Shown: one piece after another, positions 1 to 9,956 of the stretch | Position numbering within the stretch: position 1 is the first letter of the stretch | Layout: each line of letters begins with the position of its first letter | Source: a bacterium | GTDB lineage: Bacteria > 4484-113 | Assembly (NCBI GenBank): GCA_021163765.1 | Contig: JAGGTK010000072.1 | Coordinates: forward strand, 70,072-123,939 | DNA: 53,868 nt | Direction: 5' to 3' | Notes under the pieces: generated by a model | Database searches by the model: none | What the model was told of the DNA's origin: nothing | Seen by the model: the letters and a program-made list of their open reading frames with translations, nothing else | Translations under genes and position numbers: made by a program

Positions 1-615
1 GGCAACGTCGAGCACGCTTTCCAGGTCGTGCGACACCAGGACTGAAGTAACCTGGAACTTTTCGTTCATCTCGCGGATAATCTCGTCGACGTGCCCTATC
101 ATCGTCGGGTCAAGGCCTGTCGTCGGCTCATCGTAAAGCAGTATCTTTGGCTTGTAAATCAGTGTCCGCCCGAGCGCCACCCGCCGCCTCATGCCACCCG
201 AAAGCTCAGACGGATACTTGTTCTCGATACCCGGGAGGTCGAGCATCTCCAGCATCTCCCGAACCATTGGCAGCACTTTCCCCCAGGGCTTCTTCTCCCG
301 ATAGTAGGGGAAAAATCCCACGTTTTCCGCCACTGTCAGCGAATCGAAAAGCGCCGACTCCTGGAACACCAGGCCCATCTTCTGCCGGTGTTTGGCGAAC
401 TCCTGTTCTGATACCTGCGCCACGTCCTGGCCGTCGATTATCAGCTTCCCCGCGGTCGGATGCAGGAATCCCATTATCACCTTCAAAAGTGTGCTCTTGC
501 CGGAGCCTGACGCGCCGATGATTGCTGTGGTCACCCGCTCCTTCGCGACCAGGTTAATCCCGTGCAGGACTTCAGTATCCCCGTAGCCCGCCCGGATGCC
601 TTCAAGCTGGAGCAT
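1..615 (-). CDS. mlaF: MlaF-type ABC transporter ATP-binding protein (3' end outside window)
   Basis: ATPase of an MCE/Mla-type phospholipid ABC transporter at the inner membrane. From ATG 615 the frame is open for 205 codons to the window edge, so the C-terminus is missing. Visible motifs are Walker A GASGSGKST (about residues 37-45), the Q-loop LVFQES, the signature LSGGMRRR, Walker B ILLYDEPTTGLDP and the H-loop VSHD. The SGGMRRR signature is typical of the MlaF/Ttg2A/Mkl group. The start lies 2 bp after the mlaE stop, so the two genes are surely cotranscribed and translationally coupled. An MCE substrate-binding gene (mlaD) would be expected beyond the left edge; that is inference. Confidence 0.93.
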   Translation of the reverse strand, partial: MLQLEGIRAGYGDTEVLHGINLVAKERVTTAIIGASGSGKSTLLKVIMGFLHPTAGKLIIDGQDVAQVSEQEFAKHRQKMGLVFQESALFDSLTVAENVGFFPYYREKKPWGKVLPMVREMLEMLDLPGIENKYPSELSGGMRRRVALGRTLIYKPKILLYDEPTTGLDPTMIGHVDEIIREMNEKFQVTSVLVSHDLESVLDVA

Positions 616-617
616 GC

Positions 618-1382
618 TCAGAGTATCTCCTTCAGCCAGTGGTTCAAGGGTAGCAGTACCAGGTCAAGGCCGAAAATCATAACAATGCTTACGACCACCG
701 AGTTGGTAACTTCCCGCCCAACCCCAGCGGCTCCGCCTTTCACGCGATAGCCCATGTAGCAGCCCACCGCGGCAATCACCGCCCCAAATATCAGGCATTT
801 GATAAGGCAGGTGTAGAAATCCCCCGCGGTGGCAAATGTGCTCACCTGGGATGAGAAGCTGGCATAGCTCAGACCGATCTTGCTGTGCACCATAGCGTAT
901 CCGGCGTAGAAGCCGGCCACACCGGCAAACGCGCCCACGACCGGCAGCATAATCAGCAGCGCAACCACGCGCGGCGCTGTGAGGAACCAGTGTGGATCGG
1001 TGGAGAGCGCACGGAGCGCGTCAATCTGCGAGCTTATCTTCATTGAGCCGATCTCGCTGGTAATCGCCGCGCCCGCCTTGCCTGCCATCACGACGCCTGT
1101 GAGCACGGGGATGAACTCGCGCAGCATCGCCACCAGCAGGAAGCCTCCGGTGTAGCCCGCGGCACCGCGCTTTCCAAGCTCCTCCGCCAGCAGATAGCAT
1201 ATCGTGGCGCCGACAAAGGAGAGAACGAGAACTGCCAGGGGGATGGTGTTGACGCCCAGAAACTCCATCTGGCGCGTAGTTAGGCGCAGGTTCAGGCGTC
1301 CGGTGAACAGGTAGGCAAGCGTGCGCGCCACATAAACGACAACCGCACCGAGGAAATCAAAGACGCCGAGAACGTACCCCAT
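618..1382 (-). CDS. mlaE: MlaE-type ABC transporter permease
   Basis: Permease subunit (254 aa) of an Mla/MCE lipid transporter, partner of the ATPase that follows directly. It has about five hydrophobic segments and the conserved MlaE core around FIPVLTGVVMAGKAGAAITSEIGSMKISSQIDAL (described by its key AGKAGAAIT and IGSMK stretches), which forms the coupling helix region. In diderm bacteria this complex moves phospholipids between the membranes. ATG 1382 is chosen because it is the first start after a good promoter (TTTACT-17-TATACT) and has GGCGG 6 nt upstream. It has its own promoter although it lies 48 bp behind the large lipoprotein gene. Confidence 0.93.
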   Translation of the reverse strand: MGYVLGVFDFLGAVVVYVARTLAYLFTGRLNLRLTTRQMEFLGVNTIPLAVLVLSFVGATICYLLAEELGKRGAAGYTGGFLLVAMLREFIPVLTGVVMAGKAGAAITSEIGSMKISSQIDALRALSTDPHWFLTAPRVVALLIMLPVVGAFAGVAGFYAGYAMVHSKIGLSYASFSSQVSTFATAGDFYTCLIKCLIFGAVIAAVGCYMGYRVKGGAAGVGREVTNSVVVSIVMIFGLDLVLLPLNHWLKEIL

Positions 1383-1393
1383 AAGCCCGCCTT

Positions 1394-1422
1394 AGTATAG
1401 GCGCTGCAAGGTGGTAAGTAAA
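1394..1422 (-). promoter_or_regulatory. Promoter of mlaE-mlaF
   Basis: On the minus strand, TTTACT (1422-1417), a 17 nt spacer and TATACT (1399-1394). The -10 box ends 11 nt before ATG 1382, so the predicted 5' leader is only a few nucleotides. The -35 hexamer is identical to that of the promoter at 17137. Confidence 0.6.
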
Positions 1423-1430
1423 GGCATTTC

Positions 1431-4400
1431 CTACGGGGCTAATGGCCCGCGCTGCCATATCTCCAGATGGTCGAAACTGCCGGGCTCCTCCGGCCCGGCG
1501 GGGAAAACGAGCATCGGATACCCGTTGAAGCCGTCTCCCGTGACCTGTACAGCCACGTTGAAGTGCAGATACATCCCGATATCTTCAACTACCCGTTCAC
1601 TAACCCATTCGCCCTCGTCAAAGCGGCAGTAGTAAACATCGGCCAGATGGTAAGGGTCTTCCGCAGACGGCGGATTGGTCAGTCGCGAGAAGGTCGCAAT
1701 CACCGGCTCCCCGCTAACGAGCGCGATTCCCGGCGTGTGGTAATAATAGTCGGCGGATGGATGTCCTCCTTCGGGGAGGGCAACACTCATAACATCCTCC
1801 GCCGTGAATGACGTTCCATCGTATGTCGCGTAGCGCAGCGTGGCGGTTAAGGGAAAGCCAGATGAGTGCAGGTCGTAGTAGACCAGATGGGCTCTGCTGC
1901 TGCCGTCCCAGATAGCGCTCAAGTTTCGCCCTGTATTGGTGCCTTCGTCGAGCACCGAAGCCGTCCAGCCTTCTGTCTCCGAATGCTCCGCCAGCCAAAG
2001 CTCGCCCGCAGATGGGAACGAGCTGCCTGGGTAGAACTCAGCCGCCTTCTCGTAGAACACAAGCGGCACATCGCCTTCACCGAAGTCAGCCAGCAGCGCT
2101 CTGACGTCCATCCCTTTATCAAGGCTGTTGTCTGGCTCCTCGAAGCTGCCCCAGCCGCCTATATCATCCCAAAGGCGCGCCCATAACGTGACCTCCACAG
2201 GTGGGGGAGGCGTAATCTCCTCAAACATCGCCTGCACCTTTATGTCAGACCCAAAAGCGGACGAGAATGCCGGCTGTGCGGGAACATCGGTAGTCACAAG
2301 TGTGGCAAGGTCCCATACATTCTCCGCCGTCCGCTCGGCGCTGCGATAGTCGCTGGTATCCGCAAAGGAAATTACGGGTTCGCCTAAGGAGTTGAACGAA
2401 AGCTCCATGCATCTTGCCACGAAACCAGACGGCGACGGCGTGCCGAGTATCGGGTCGTCCGCGGATACGGTAGTGCCGTCGTACGTGAAGTAGTAGAGGT
2501 TGTCGTCCTCATCCGCCGGCCCTTCGGTGGCGTAGGCGCCGTGAAGCTTGCCGCCCCGCCAGGCAGCGCCGGTGTAAGTCAGGACCGTGTCCGCCGCCGC
2601 CGGCAGTTCCTCCCCCAGCGTAAGCTCGGTATAGAGATTCCACGGGGGAGTCGCGCCCATAATATTCTCGTTTTGCTCGATATTCGCGTCGTCCCACAGC
2701 GGCCTGTCCGACGCCCTGACTCCGAAGTAATACCGGACACCGTCGTCCAGGCCGGGCACGGTGCATGAATGAGTGACCTCGCCTTCCCCGGGGATATCGG
2801 TTACCTGCGGAGGCCACCACACCAGATCATCCTCGGTGCTGTAATAAACCTGGTAATAGACCGGCGAGTAGAAATTGTCAGTCGCGTAATCCCATTCCAG
2901 CGTTACCTCACCCGAATCGGTAGACACCGCGCGAACGCCTTCGGTTCCATGCCATACCGGGGCCATTGTGTCCTCTTGGGCTTCCAGGCAGTAGAGCACC
3001 TCGTCGGTAGTAGCCACGTAAACGCGGTTGTCGACCAGCGCGGCGCTTGTGAGAATGGCGGAGCCGAGATCTAGCGTCTGCTTGATGTTGCCCGCGAAGT
3101 CGATGACGTAGAAGTTCCCATCCTGGGCACCCACGAAAATACGGTTCTCCGATGCGGCGGGCGATGCAAATACCCGTCCTATGTCTTCCGTCTCCCAGAC
3201 AAGCTCGCCGGTTACGAGGTCGTGCGCGGAGACTTTGCCCATTCCCGACGGCGGGGCGATCTCGCCCTGCCCGGCGATTACCAGCGTTTGCCCATCGTGC
3301 TCGACCACGACCGGTGTTCCCTGCACACCGTAGTCCGTTTCATACATTGTGGCTTTCGCCATGCTCTCAACCGACAGGGCGTAGAAAGCGCTGTTCCCGA
3401 TCTCTGCCGTATCCACGCCTATGATGACAACCTGCGGCGAGTCTGCGGGATACAGCACTGGCGTGGCGAAATGTATCTCGCCGAGATCCGGCGAACGCGC
3501 CTGCTCGATTCCGGTCTCGATATCAAGCTTGTGCACGTAGCCATCCTCGGTTGCGATGTAGATGTAGTTGCCATCGGTGACGGGACTGCTGCTGATGCGG
3601 CTGGTGTCAACCGGGTTTGACCACACGTCGGCGCTGGTTTCCAGGTCGAATGCGTAGACCACGCCCTCGTTGCTGCCCGCATAGACTATGCCGTCCACGA
3701 TAAGGGGAGACGACTGGACGGCCGTGCCGTCAACGAGGTCAAACTGGCGCACGACAACGCCGTCAGAGCGTCTCAGGCCGTAAAACTTGCCCTTCCCGCC
3801 TATTACCAGGTAGTCATCCCACAGGGCAGCGGTGGAGACCGAAAGGAAATTTTCAACTGGAGTTGCGTAATCCTCGCCATCGCCGCCTGTAAACTGGTTG
3901 AAGGCGTAAACCCGCCCGTCCACCGAGCCGATGTACACCCGGTAGTCATCCAGCACCGGCGACGACTCGTTGTAGCCGCCGGAGACTTTGTACGTGGAGT
4001 GCCACAGCTCCACGAGCGGCTCCCGCAGCCCGCCGTCCAGGATGCCCGTGCGCTGCTCGTCCTTGCGCAAAAACGGCCAGGGCAGGTCGTTTGGCTCGTA
4101 AAGCTTTGGTGTCGCAGTCAGGACGATATCGTTGGGCGGGTTCTCCCGCAGGTCGTGCTCGTCGAAAACCCACACCATAAAGGCGTATTGCTCGCCGTTC
4201 GTCAGGCCGGTGACTTCAGCGCTGAACGGCGCGGGCTGCGGCAGCGTGGCGTAGTCCACGCGCAAGGTCTCGGCAGTTCCGGGAATGACCGTGTCGCCGA
4301 TCTGATAGTAGATGACGTAATAGATGTCGTCGCCGTCAGGGTCGTATGCGTCACCGAAGGTTACAGTGACTTTCGCGTTGCCGGCAATGGCCGACTGAAT

Positions 4401-5555
4401 GCCGCCGGCAGCCGACCACACCGGAGGATGATTTTCCCCGCCCGCAAACTCCTCCTTCACAATGTTTGAAAACGGCCCCGCATCGCCGCCCTCCAGGTCT
4501 GAAGCGCGCACGGCGAAGGCATACACGCCCGGGTCCATGTCCCAGCCAAACGCGTATGTGATGCGGTGTTTGGGTGGCCTGGAATCCACGTAGAACTTCC
4601 CGCGCTTGACCGATGGATACAGCGTCTCCGGGTTGTCAGGGTCGGGGAAGGCAGGCACACCCGCGAAATCTTCTTCGCTCACTTCGGTGTCAAGCGAAGG
4701 AATCTCCAGGGCAAATACATCATAGCCGTCCAGCCTCAAGCCGTAGTTTATTGCGATGGGCGTGATGTCTTCAATGGTCACCTTGCCGTCGCCGCTGCCA
4801 TCCGCCAGCTCCTCTTCCGGCGTAAGCTCCTGGGGGGGCGTCCCCGTGCCTGCGCCATAGTGCATCGCCATAGGCGTGATATCGGAGATCCCGACTTCGC
4901 CTCCGTTGTCGTAATCGCCTATATTGCGCTCGTCCCACGTAAGGTCAACCCAGGTGCCGTTGGCCGTTGCCTGCAGGCCTTCCACCGGCTCCGGGAACGT
5001 GTCTGCCACAGCCTTCAGTGCAAGTTCCTGCCGGTCCGAACCCAGGAATGCCAGTGCCGTCTCCGCCGGTTCCAGCGCTAAGTCCCGCGTCTTAAGCTCA
5101 AGCGCAAACTCCAATTTGCCTTTAGCCCCGATGGCCGCAAGCGCAATCGGCACGACACGCTTCAGCTTTCCGGGCAGCGCCAGAGCGATAACCGTTGGCG
5201 GCGCAGTCACCCGCAGGTCTGCGAAATGCGAGCCGGAAGGAAGCCGCACGTATAGATACATCGCGCCGGGCGCGTCCTGGCGCGTGGCAAGCGAAAGAAC
5301 TCCCCCTTCGGCGCTAACGCTTAATGCAGACAGGACTGCGCTATCGTCCCGCAGTTCTTCGTCCAGCGCGTATACCCGGAACTCCCCCGCTTCCAGCGGC
5401 TGCGCGGCATTGAGCTTGTTTTCGTAGTAATCATCCAGGCTGGGTTTTGGGTGGGCGCGCGGCACGGGCAGGTAGCGGCCGCTCCCCCCGCAGGCTATGA
5501 CCGCGGCGGCGAGCTGCACCAGCAGCAACAACCCCAGTATCCGCCTAGATATCAT
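1431..5555 (-). CDS. Large lipoprotein with dockerin-like pair, FN3-like domains and PQQ-type beta-propeller
   Basis: 1374 aa. The N-terminus is a lipoprotein signal (hydrophobic residues 7-20, lipobox AVIAC, Cys22). Residues about 213-272 carry two 12-residue calcium-loop motifs (DYDNGGEVGISD and DGSGDGKVTIED), each followed by ITPxAxxYG; this is a dockerin-like pair. FN3-like domains sit near 375-480 and 875-965. Between them, about 490-860, are repeated blades of the form GxVYAFDxxTG typical of PQQ/outer-membrane-assembly (BamB-like) propellers. The C-terminal 400 residues look like further propeller or lectin-like repeats. The start overlaps the end of the deacetylase gene by 11 bp. Likely a surface-anchored binding protein; the ligand is unknown. 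Confidence 0.85.
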   Translation of the reverse strand: MISRRILGLLLLVQLAAAVIACGGSGRYLPVPRAHPKPSLDDYYENKLNAAQPLEAGEFRVYALDEELRDDSAVLSALSVSAEGGVLSLATRQDAPGAMYLYVRLPSGSHFADLRVTAPPTVIALALPGKLKRVVPIALAAIGAKGKLEFALELKTRDLALEPAETALAFLGSDRQELALKAVADTFPEPVEGLQATANGTWVDLTWDERNIGDYDNGGEVGISDITPMAMHYGAGTGTPPQELTPEEELADGSGDGKVTIEDITPIAINYGLRLDGYDVFALEIPSLDTEVSEEDFAGVPAFPDPDNPETLYPSVKRGKFYVDSRPPKHRITYAFGWDMDPGVYAFAVRASDLEGGDAGPFSNIVKEEFAGGENHPPVWSAAGGIQSAIAGNAKVTVTFGDAYDPDGDDIYYVIYYQIGDTVIPGTAETLRVDYATLPQPAPFSAEVTGLTNGEQYAFMVWVFDEHDLRENPPNDIVLTATPKLYEPNDLPWPFLRKDEQRTGILDGGLREPLVELWHSTYKVSGGYNESSPVLDDYRVYIGSVDGRVYAFNQFTGGDGEDYATPVENFLSVSTAALWDDYLVIGGKGKFYGLRRSDGVVVRQFDLVDGTAVQSSPLIVDGIVYAGSNEGVVYAFDLETSADVWSNPVDTSRISSSPVTDGNYIYIATEDGYVHKLDIETGIEQARSPDLGEIHFATPVLYPADSPQVVIIGVDTAEIGNSAFYALSVESMAKATMYETDYGVQGTPVVVEHDGQTLVIAGQGEIAPPSGMGKVSAHDLVTGELVWETEDIGRVFASPAASENRIFVGAQDGNFYVIDFAGNIKQTLDLGSAILTSAALVDNRVYVATTDEVLYCLEAQEDTMAPVWHGTEGVRAVSTDSGEVTLEWDYATDNFYSPVYYQVYYSTEDDLVWWPPQVTDIPGEGEVTHSCTVPGLDDGVRYYFGVRASDRPLWDDANIEQNENIMGATPPWNLYTELTLGEELPAAADTVLTYTGAAWRGGKLHGAYATEGPADEDDNLYYFTYDGTTVSADDPILGTPSPSGFVARCMELSFNSLGEPVISFADTSDYRSAERTAENVWDLATLVTTDVPAQPAFSSAFGSDIKVQAMFEEITPPPPVEVTLWARLWDDIGGWGSFEEPDNSLDKGMDVRALLADFGEGDVPLVFYEKAAEFYPGSSFPSAGELWLAEHSETEGWTASVLDEGTNTGRNLSAIWDGSSRAHLVYYDLHSSGFPLTATLRYATYDGTSFTAEDVMSVALPEGGHPSADYYYHTPGIALVSGEPVIATFSRLTNPPSAEDPYHLADVYYCRFDEGEWVSERVVEDIGMYLHFNVAVQVTGDGFNGYPMLVFPAGPEEPGSFDHLEIWQRGPLAP

Positions 5556-6300
5556 ATTTCCCTACTGCAATCCCCTCTTCATTAAGCCATGCCGCAAGTC
5601 CCGGCGAGCAGAGCGTCTGGAGCTCAAGCTCCCGCTCCTCGCGATATCCTGTGTGCCCTTCGGGCTGGCCATCGGAAAACCCCGGATGGCACATCACCTC
5701 GGCAACGGGCACACCCGACTCAAGCACATCCTGGAGCAGCTCCATTAGATGCTCCTCGCCTATGTTATTCTTCCCGAAAAAGCCGGTGATTAACCGTTCT
5801 GGATGGCGCACCCCCTGCGCCGAAAGGTGAGCCGACATCCAGGGGCAAGTCGTTCTGACCGCCAGTTCCCGGTCGCGCGCAAGTTCCACCACCACGTCCA
5901 GCACGGAGGCGAATCCATGAACGTGATGGTGCGAGTCCAGATGGTCCAGCGAAAGCCCGCCTGCTTCCAGGCGGCTCACCTGCGCTTCCAGCTCCGCTCG
6001 CACCGCGTCGGCGGGCAGGACAGGCCCTCCTGCAGGTGAAAATACCAGCTCTTTTGAAAAGCCGCCGTGTTCGTCGAGGAAATCCAGCGGGAAAGGCGTG
6101 ACCGGCGTTCCTTTGGTCAGATTAAGATGCGCCCCGACAGAAATGTCGGGCATCTTTGCCAGCCACGACAGCTCCTCATCCGTCACCATATTTGCCAGTA
6201 CGGTGGTCGAGCGAACTACCCCACGCTGCATCGCCTCGATGATTCCGCGAGATATTCGCGGGTGGGAGCCGAAATCGTCAGCGTTAAAAACAACCCTCAC
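5545..6300 (-). CDS. YdjC/ChbG-family carbohydrate deacetylase
   Basis: 251 aa; member of the YdjC-like family, metal-dependent deacetylases of N-acetylated sugars such as chito-oligosaccharides. The family metal site is visible: N-terminal NADDFG (Asp pair), GAHLNLT (His) and DSHHHVHG (His cluster), with the catalytic-type CHPGFSD near the C-terminus. The start is GTG 6300, overlapping the transglutaminase stop by 4 bases (GTGA), and the gene ends inside the start region of the large lipoprotein, so it is translationally coupled on both sides. Its place in an envelope operon suggests a cell-wall or exopolysaccharide sugar as substrate; that is inference. Confidence 0.9.
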   Translation of the reverse strand: MRVVFNADDFGSHPRISRGIIEAMQRGVVRSTTVLANMVTDEELSWLAKMPDISVGAHLNLTKGTPVTPFPLDFLDEHGGFSKELVFSPAGGPVLPADAVRAELEAQVSRLEAGGLSLDHLDSHHHVHGFASVLDVVVELARDRELAVRTTCPWMSAHLSAQGVRHPERLITGFFGKNNIGEEHLMELLQDVLESGVPVAEVMCHPGFSDGQPEGHTGYREERELELQTLCSPGLAAWLNEEGIAVGKYDI

Positions 6301-8693
6301 GATGACGCAAGCCCCTCTTTGCTGCGCTCAACGTAGTCCCGCACGCGCGCGAGGAACTCGCGGCACCAGGAAACATCCGCACCTGACGGCGTCCGGCGCG
6401 AGAATGCGGCAACCTCGTAAAGCGCGATGAAGCGCGACAGGTCGTCGGGGCTGGCAATGAGGAAATCCGAGAGCCGCCGCTCAAACTCCCTGCTTGTGTC
6501 ATAAGGCTCCCGGCCCAGCGAAGAACCTGCGAGCAGGTTTGAAAGCTCCAGGTATGCCGCCACGATTTCGTTTTCCGGGACCAGCGCCAGTGCCCTTCGC
6601 GCCCTGCGCCGCAGAAAAGAAGCGCCGATTGCGGCTGCGAGAAACACCCCGATTATCAGCAGCGTCCAGTGCCAGTTAGCGACCACAAAGGGGATAGCGA
6701 GGTTGTACAGGCCGGTGAAGAAGGCCGCAATCGTCTCCCTCGCCCCCGTCGGGTCAATAACGAACAGGTTCTCCAGAAAGGCTGACGTGTCGCGGACGAA
6801 CTCCCTGAACCTTCCAAAACTAAAGATGTCGCTGCTCGCCTGAGTGGGGTCAAACAGCACCCACCCCAGGCCGTCGTAGTAAACCTCCACCCACGCGTGC
6901 GCGTTCCGGTCGCGGTAAACGTACTTGTTCCCCACGATGGAGTATCCGCCGGGAGCGTAGCCCGTGACGACGCGCGCGGGTATCCCGTTGGCCCGGCACA
7001 TTACGGCCATCGCCGACGCGAATTGCTGGCAGAATCCGCTGCGGGATTTAAAGATGAAGTGGTCGGTAGCCTCGGTGTACCTGTCCAGGGCCTCAAACTC
7101 GGTGTTGTACCTGAATTCAGCGGGGTTCTTGAGATAGTCGTAGATCAGGCGGACTTTCTCGTACTGGGTTGTCGCATCTGCGGTTAAACCGAGCGCCATA
7201 TCCAGAACCCTCTGGGGAACGGGCACAACATCATGCCCCACCTTTGCTTCGAGTTCAGCCTCGTTCTCCACCAGAGGAAGCTGAGTGTAGCGTGCGAGTA
7301 TCTCCGGCGGCGCGCTGCTAAAGCTCTGCTCCATCTGCCTGCGCCGGATAACAGGAGCCAGCACAGTGGTGCGGTAGGAGAACCCCCGGGGATGCCGAGG
7401 GAGCTGGGACCGCGGAATCGCGAAGTCGTCCATCGCTGGGGCGGGAGGATACGCATCTCCTTGGGGCGTCCGCACTACAGTCAGCTCCCCCAGCCTCACC
7501 GGCTGATACGAGCTGAAGAACACGTTTGGATGGTCCTTCAGGAACTTAACTTCCTGCGTGAATATGTTGTAGTCCAGATCGGTGGCTTCGTTCCGCGAAT
7601 AGATATTCTTTTCGTCCACCTGGATGCCGCGCTTTCGCAGGTCCTTCTCCGCATACTCCTGCGACGGGAAATCAACAACCGGCAAGGTGTAATAGGACAC
7701 GTACTGGTAAGAACGATTCCCCGGCCTCGCCGCCCGCATATGTGCAGACACTCTTGGAGAAGGCTCCCACGCCTGACCGGTGTACAGGTCGAATACAGCG
7801 CCGCGCAGGTACCCGCCGGACGTGCTGCGCACCTCAATCGCCGGATCGTTGCTCATATAGAGTGACGTTGACCCGAACACCGACCGGTTGTATGCCAGGT
7901 CAAAGGTGCCCGAGAAGCCGGAAATAGCAAGCTCACCCGGCGCCAGCGAAAGCGGGTCGCTCTCCTGCCTTACCCTCAAGTCTTCCAGCGCGGGCTCCAG
8001 AGTTCCCACTTGTGGAATGAAGAACGCAGGCCGGTTGATGTCCGTATAGTGAGGGATCAGCACATAGACCACAACGGACACTGCCACAATCGCAATCACC
8101 ATCTTGACAATGAAGCTTCCCACCGCGACTGCAAACTGCGGCGCCAGCTCCGACCGCAAGCGGTCGTCCCGGCCCACATGCGCGATACGCTTTTCCAGTT
8201 CGAGCGCGTTGATGAAGTAAAAGCCCGCGCCGCCAAAAATCAGGAACAGCGGCACGTAGAACATCATCAGCAGGTCGTAGCTCGTGGTCGCGGAGAAGAT
8301 GATGAATACCACGCTGATTACCAGTATCTGCCGGTGAACCCGAAGGTCGAACGTGATGAAGGCAAGCAGCGCCAGCAGGATTCCCAACAGCGTGCCAAGG
8401 TAGTTGCCGGCGGACAAAAAGTCCTCCATCATCCGCCAGATGTAATAGATGACGAAAGCCAGGCCCAGCAGGTCCACAGCGACTCTGGCGAAGGAATGGA
8501 ATCTCGGCTCAAGGTAGTAGGCGAACACAAGCCCAGCCACTGTAACCAGCGCCAGCACCACTTTCGTCGCCGGTGTGTTGAGGCCGAGGTCCAGTATTTG
8601 CAGGCCGACAAGGCTCGCAAGGCCGACTGAGATGTGCAGGAAAAGGCGCTCCCTCCCTTTGCCGACGACTGGCTGATGAGCTAGAACGTGCAT
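6297..8693 (-). CDS. TgpA-like membrane transglutaminase
   Basis: 798 aa. The N-terminal 200 residues hold about six membrane segments (DUF3488-like), followed by a periplasmic region. The transglutaminase core has the catalytic Cys in SGFCQQFASAM (about residue 555), His in NAHAWVEVYY and Asp in WVLFDPTQ. One more membrane helix lies near 670-690, followed by a basic cytoplasmic tail ending in a DUF4129-like helical region. The enzyme family is known from TgpA of Pseudomonas; its natural substrate is not settled. It starts 3 bp after the DUF58 stop and follows moxR, the classical moxR-DUF58-transglutaminase order. Confidence 0.92.
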   Translation of the reverse strand: MHVLAHQPVVGKGRERLFLHISVGLASLVGLQILDLGLNTPATKVVLALVTVAGLVFAYYLEPRFHSFARVAVDLLGLAFVIYYIWRMMEDFLSAGNYLGTLLGILLALLAFITFDLRVHRQILVISVVFIIFSATTSYDLLMMFYVPLFLIFGGAGFYFINALELEKRIAHVGRDDRLRSELAPQFAVAVGSFIVKMVIAIVAVSVVVYVLIPHYTDINRPAFFIPQVGTLEPALEDLRVRQESDPLSLAPGELAISGFSGTFDLAYNRSVFGSTSLYMSNDPAIEVRSTSGGYLRGAVFDLYTGQAWEPSPRVSAHMRAARPGNRSYQYVSYYTLPVVDFPSQEYAEKDLRKRGIQVDEKNIYSRNEATDLDYNIFTQEVKFLKDHPNVFFSSYQPVRLGELTVVRTPQGDAYPPAPAMDDFAIPRSQLPRHPRGFSYRTTVLAPVIRRRQMEQSFSSAPPEILARYTQLPLVENEAELEAKVGHDVVPVPQRVLDMALGLTADATTQYEKVRLIYDYLKNPAEFRYNTEFEALDRYTEATDHFIFKSRSGFCQQFASAMAVMCRANGIPARVVTGYAPGGYSIVGNKYVYRDRNAHAWVEVYYDGLGWVLFDPTQASSDIFSFGRFREFVRDTSAFLENLFVIDPTGARETIAAFFTGLYNLAIPFVVANWHWTLLIIGVFLAAAIGASFLRRRARRALALVPENEIVAAYLELSNLLAGSSLGREPYDTSREFERRLSDFLIASPDDLSRFIALYEVAAFSRRTPSGADVSWCREFLARVRDYVERSKEGLASS

Positions 8694-8696
8694 GGC

Positions 8697-9938
8697 CTAT
8701 TTAACAAACCCCGCTTTTTCTACGAAAGCCTCGAGCTGCTTCGCCAGGTCGTCTCCGTAGGCCAGCTCGAAAATCAGGAAGTTCTGGCCGAACCTCACGC
8801 GGGATCTGGGCGCCGCCTGCGGCATCCCCTGCCGGAAACTCTCCAGATCGAAGGTGATAACCGAGAGCAGGCGGTAATTGAGTCTCAGATTCGCCAGGAA
8901 TTCCGCTTCGGTTCCGGTGAGGTGCGGAATGAAAACTATGAGGTCTGAGCTCGGGGGCAGGTATCGCAGGATTCTGCCGCCGGCGGCGGATAGGTCCAGC
9001 CGCTCGCCGGGGGTGATCTCGGCGAGCTGCATCGAGAGCTGCTGGAAGTAGTCCTGCCCCAGCCCTGCGCTGTAACGCTCTTCAGTGCCGTTCAGCTCAA
9101 GAAACGAGAAGTAATAATGCGACCGGCTGGTCTCGCGCGCAAGTGTTGATATCAGAGTTATTGAATACTCGAGCGGATTTAGCTCCTCGTCCCGGCCCAG
9201 GGCGCTGCTGTCATCGTTCACCAGGAGCACGCTAAGCGTGGATGCGACGTTCCGCTCGAACTGTTTCGTGATGAGGGTGCCCATGCGCGCTGTGCTCGCC
9301 CAGTGCACCTTGCGCAGGGGGTCCCCCTGCTGGTACTCGCGAACACCCAGGAACTCGGTCGAGCTGCCGGGCATTGCGATTGTCGAAAGCTCGTCCTTTG
9401 CCACGAGCGAAGCGCTTTTGAGGTAATTAACGCGGGTGTCAAGCGGGGTGGGCATAACCAGCAGGCCGGTGCGGGCGTTCACGCGGCGAACGTGGCGGAA
9501 AAACCCGAAAGGGTCTCCCGAGTAAAACAGAAACGGCCCGATCTCGAAGTGCCCGCGCCGGACCGGCACAGCCTCATAGCACACAGTGGCTGTAGACCTA
9601 GACCCGATACTCATGAGGGCGACTTCACGGTAACGCTTTTCCTCTCCGGCAGGCTCGAAGTCGTCAAAGCCAACCAGGGCGAACCGCGCCGCGCGGTTCA
9701 AGTTGTGAATGGCCAGCTCCACAGTCAGCGGATAGCCGCGCAAGCACGTCGCGGAATGGCGCCTTTCCACCGTCAGGCCGCGGGTGCTCAGAAGCGACCA
9801 GATGAAAAGCAGCGCATTGACGGTTGCGAACAGAACCGCAGTATAAACAAGCAGGTGGTTCTTGAATATCAATACGAGGAGGATGGTAAACGCGGTAAGC
9901 GCCAATGAAACACGCGACAATGCCGTGAGCCTGTACAA
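8697..9938 (-). CDS. DUF58 membrane protein, partner of MoxR
   Basis: 413 aa. Two hydrophobic helices (about 12-52) are followed by a beta-rich region and the DUF58 signature around SSTEFLGVREYQQGDPLRKV and HWASTARMG (about residues 205-235), then a von Willebrand A-like fold. DUF58 proteins work with MoxR AAA+ ATPases, probably as clients or adaptors at the membrane. The start is TTG 9938, preceded by GGTGG at a 6-7 nt distance; no ATG or GTG lies nearby in frame. The gene begins 18 bp after the moxR stop. Confidence 0.9.
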   Translation of the reverse strand: MYRLTALSRVSLALTAFTILLVLIFKNHLLVYTAVLFATVNALLFIWSLLSTRGLTVERRHSATCLRGYPLTVELAIHNLNRAARFALVGFDDFEPAGEEKRYREVALMSIGSRSTATVCYEAVPVRRGHFEIGPFLFYSGDPFGFFRHVRRVNARTGLLVMPTPLDTRVNYLKSASLVAKDELSTIAMPGSSTEFLGVREYQQGDPLRKVHWASTARMGTLITKQFERNVASTLSVLLVNDDSSALGRDEELNPLEYSITLISTLARETSRSHYYFSFLELNGTEERYSAGLGQDYFQQLSMQLAEITPGERLDLSAAGGRILRYLPPSSDLIVFIPHLTGTEAEFLANLRLNYRLLSVITFDLESFRQGMPQAAPRSRVRFGQNFLIFELAYGDDLAKQLEAFVEKAGFVK

Positions 9939-9956
9939 GCTACCACCTACATCCGC

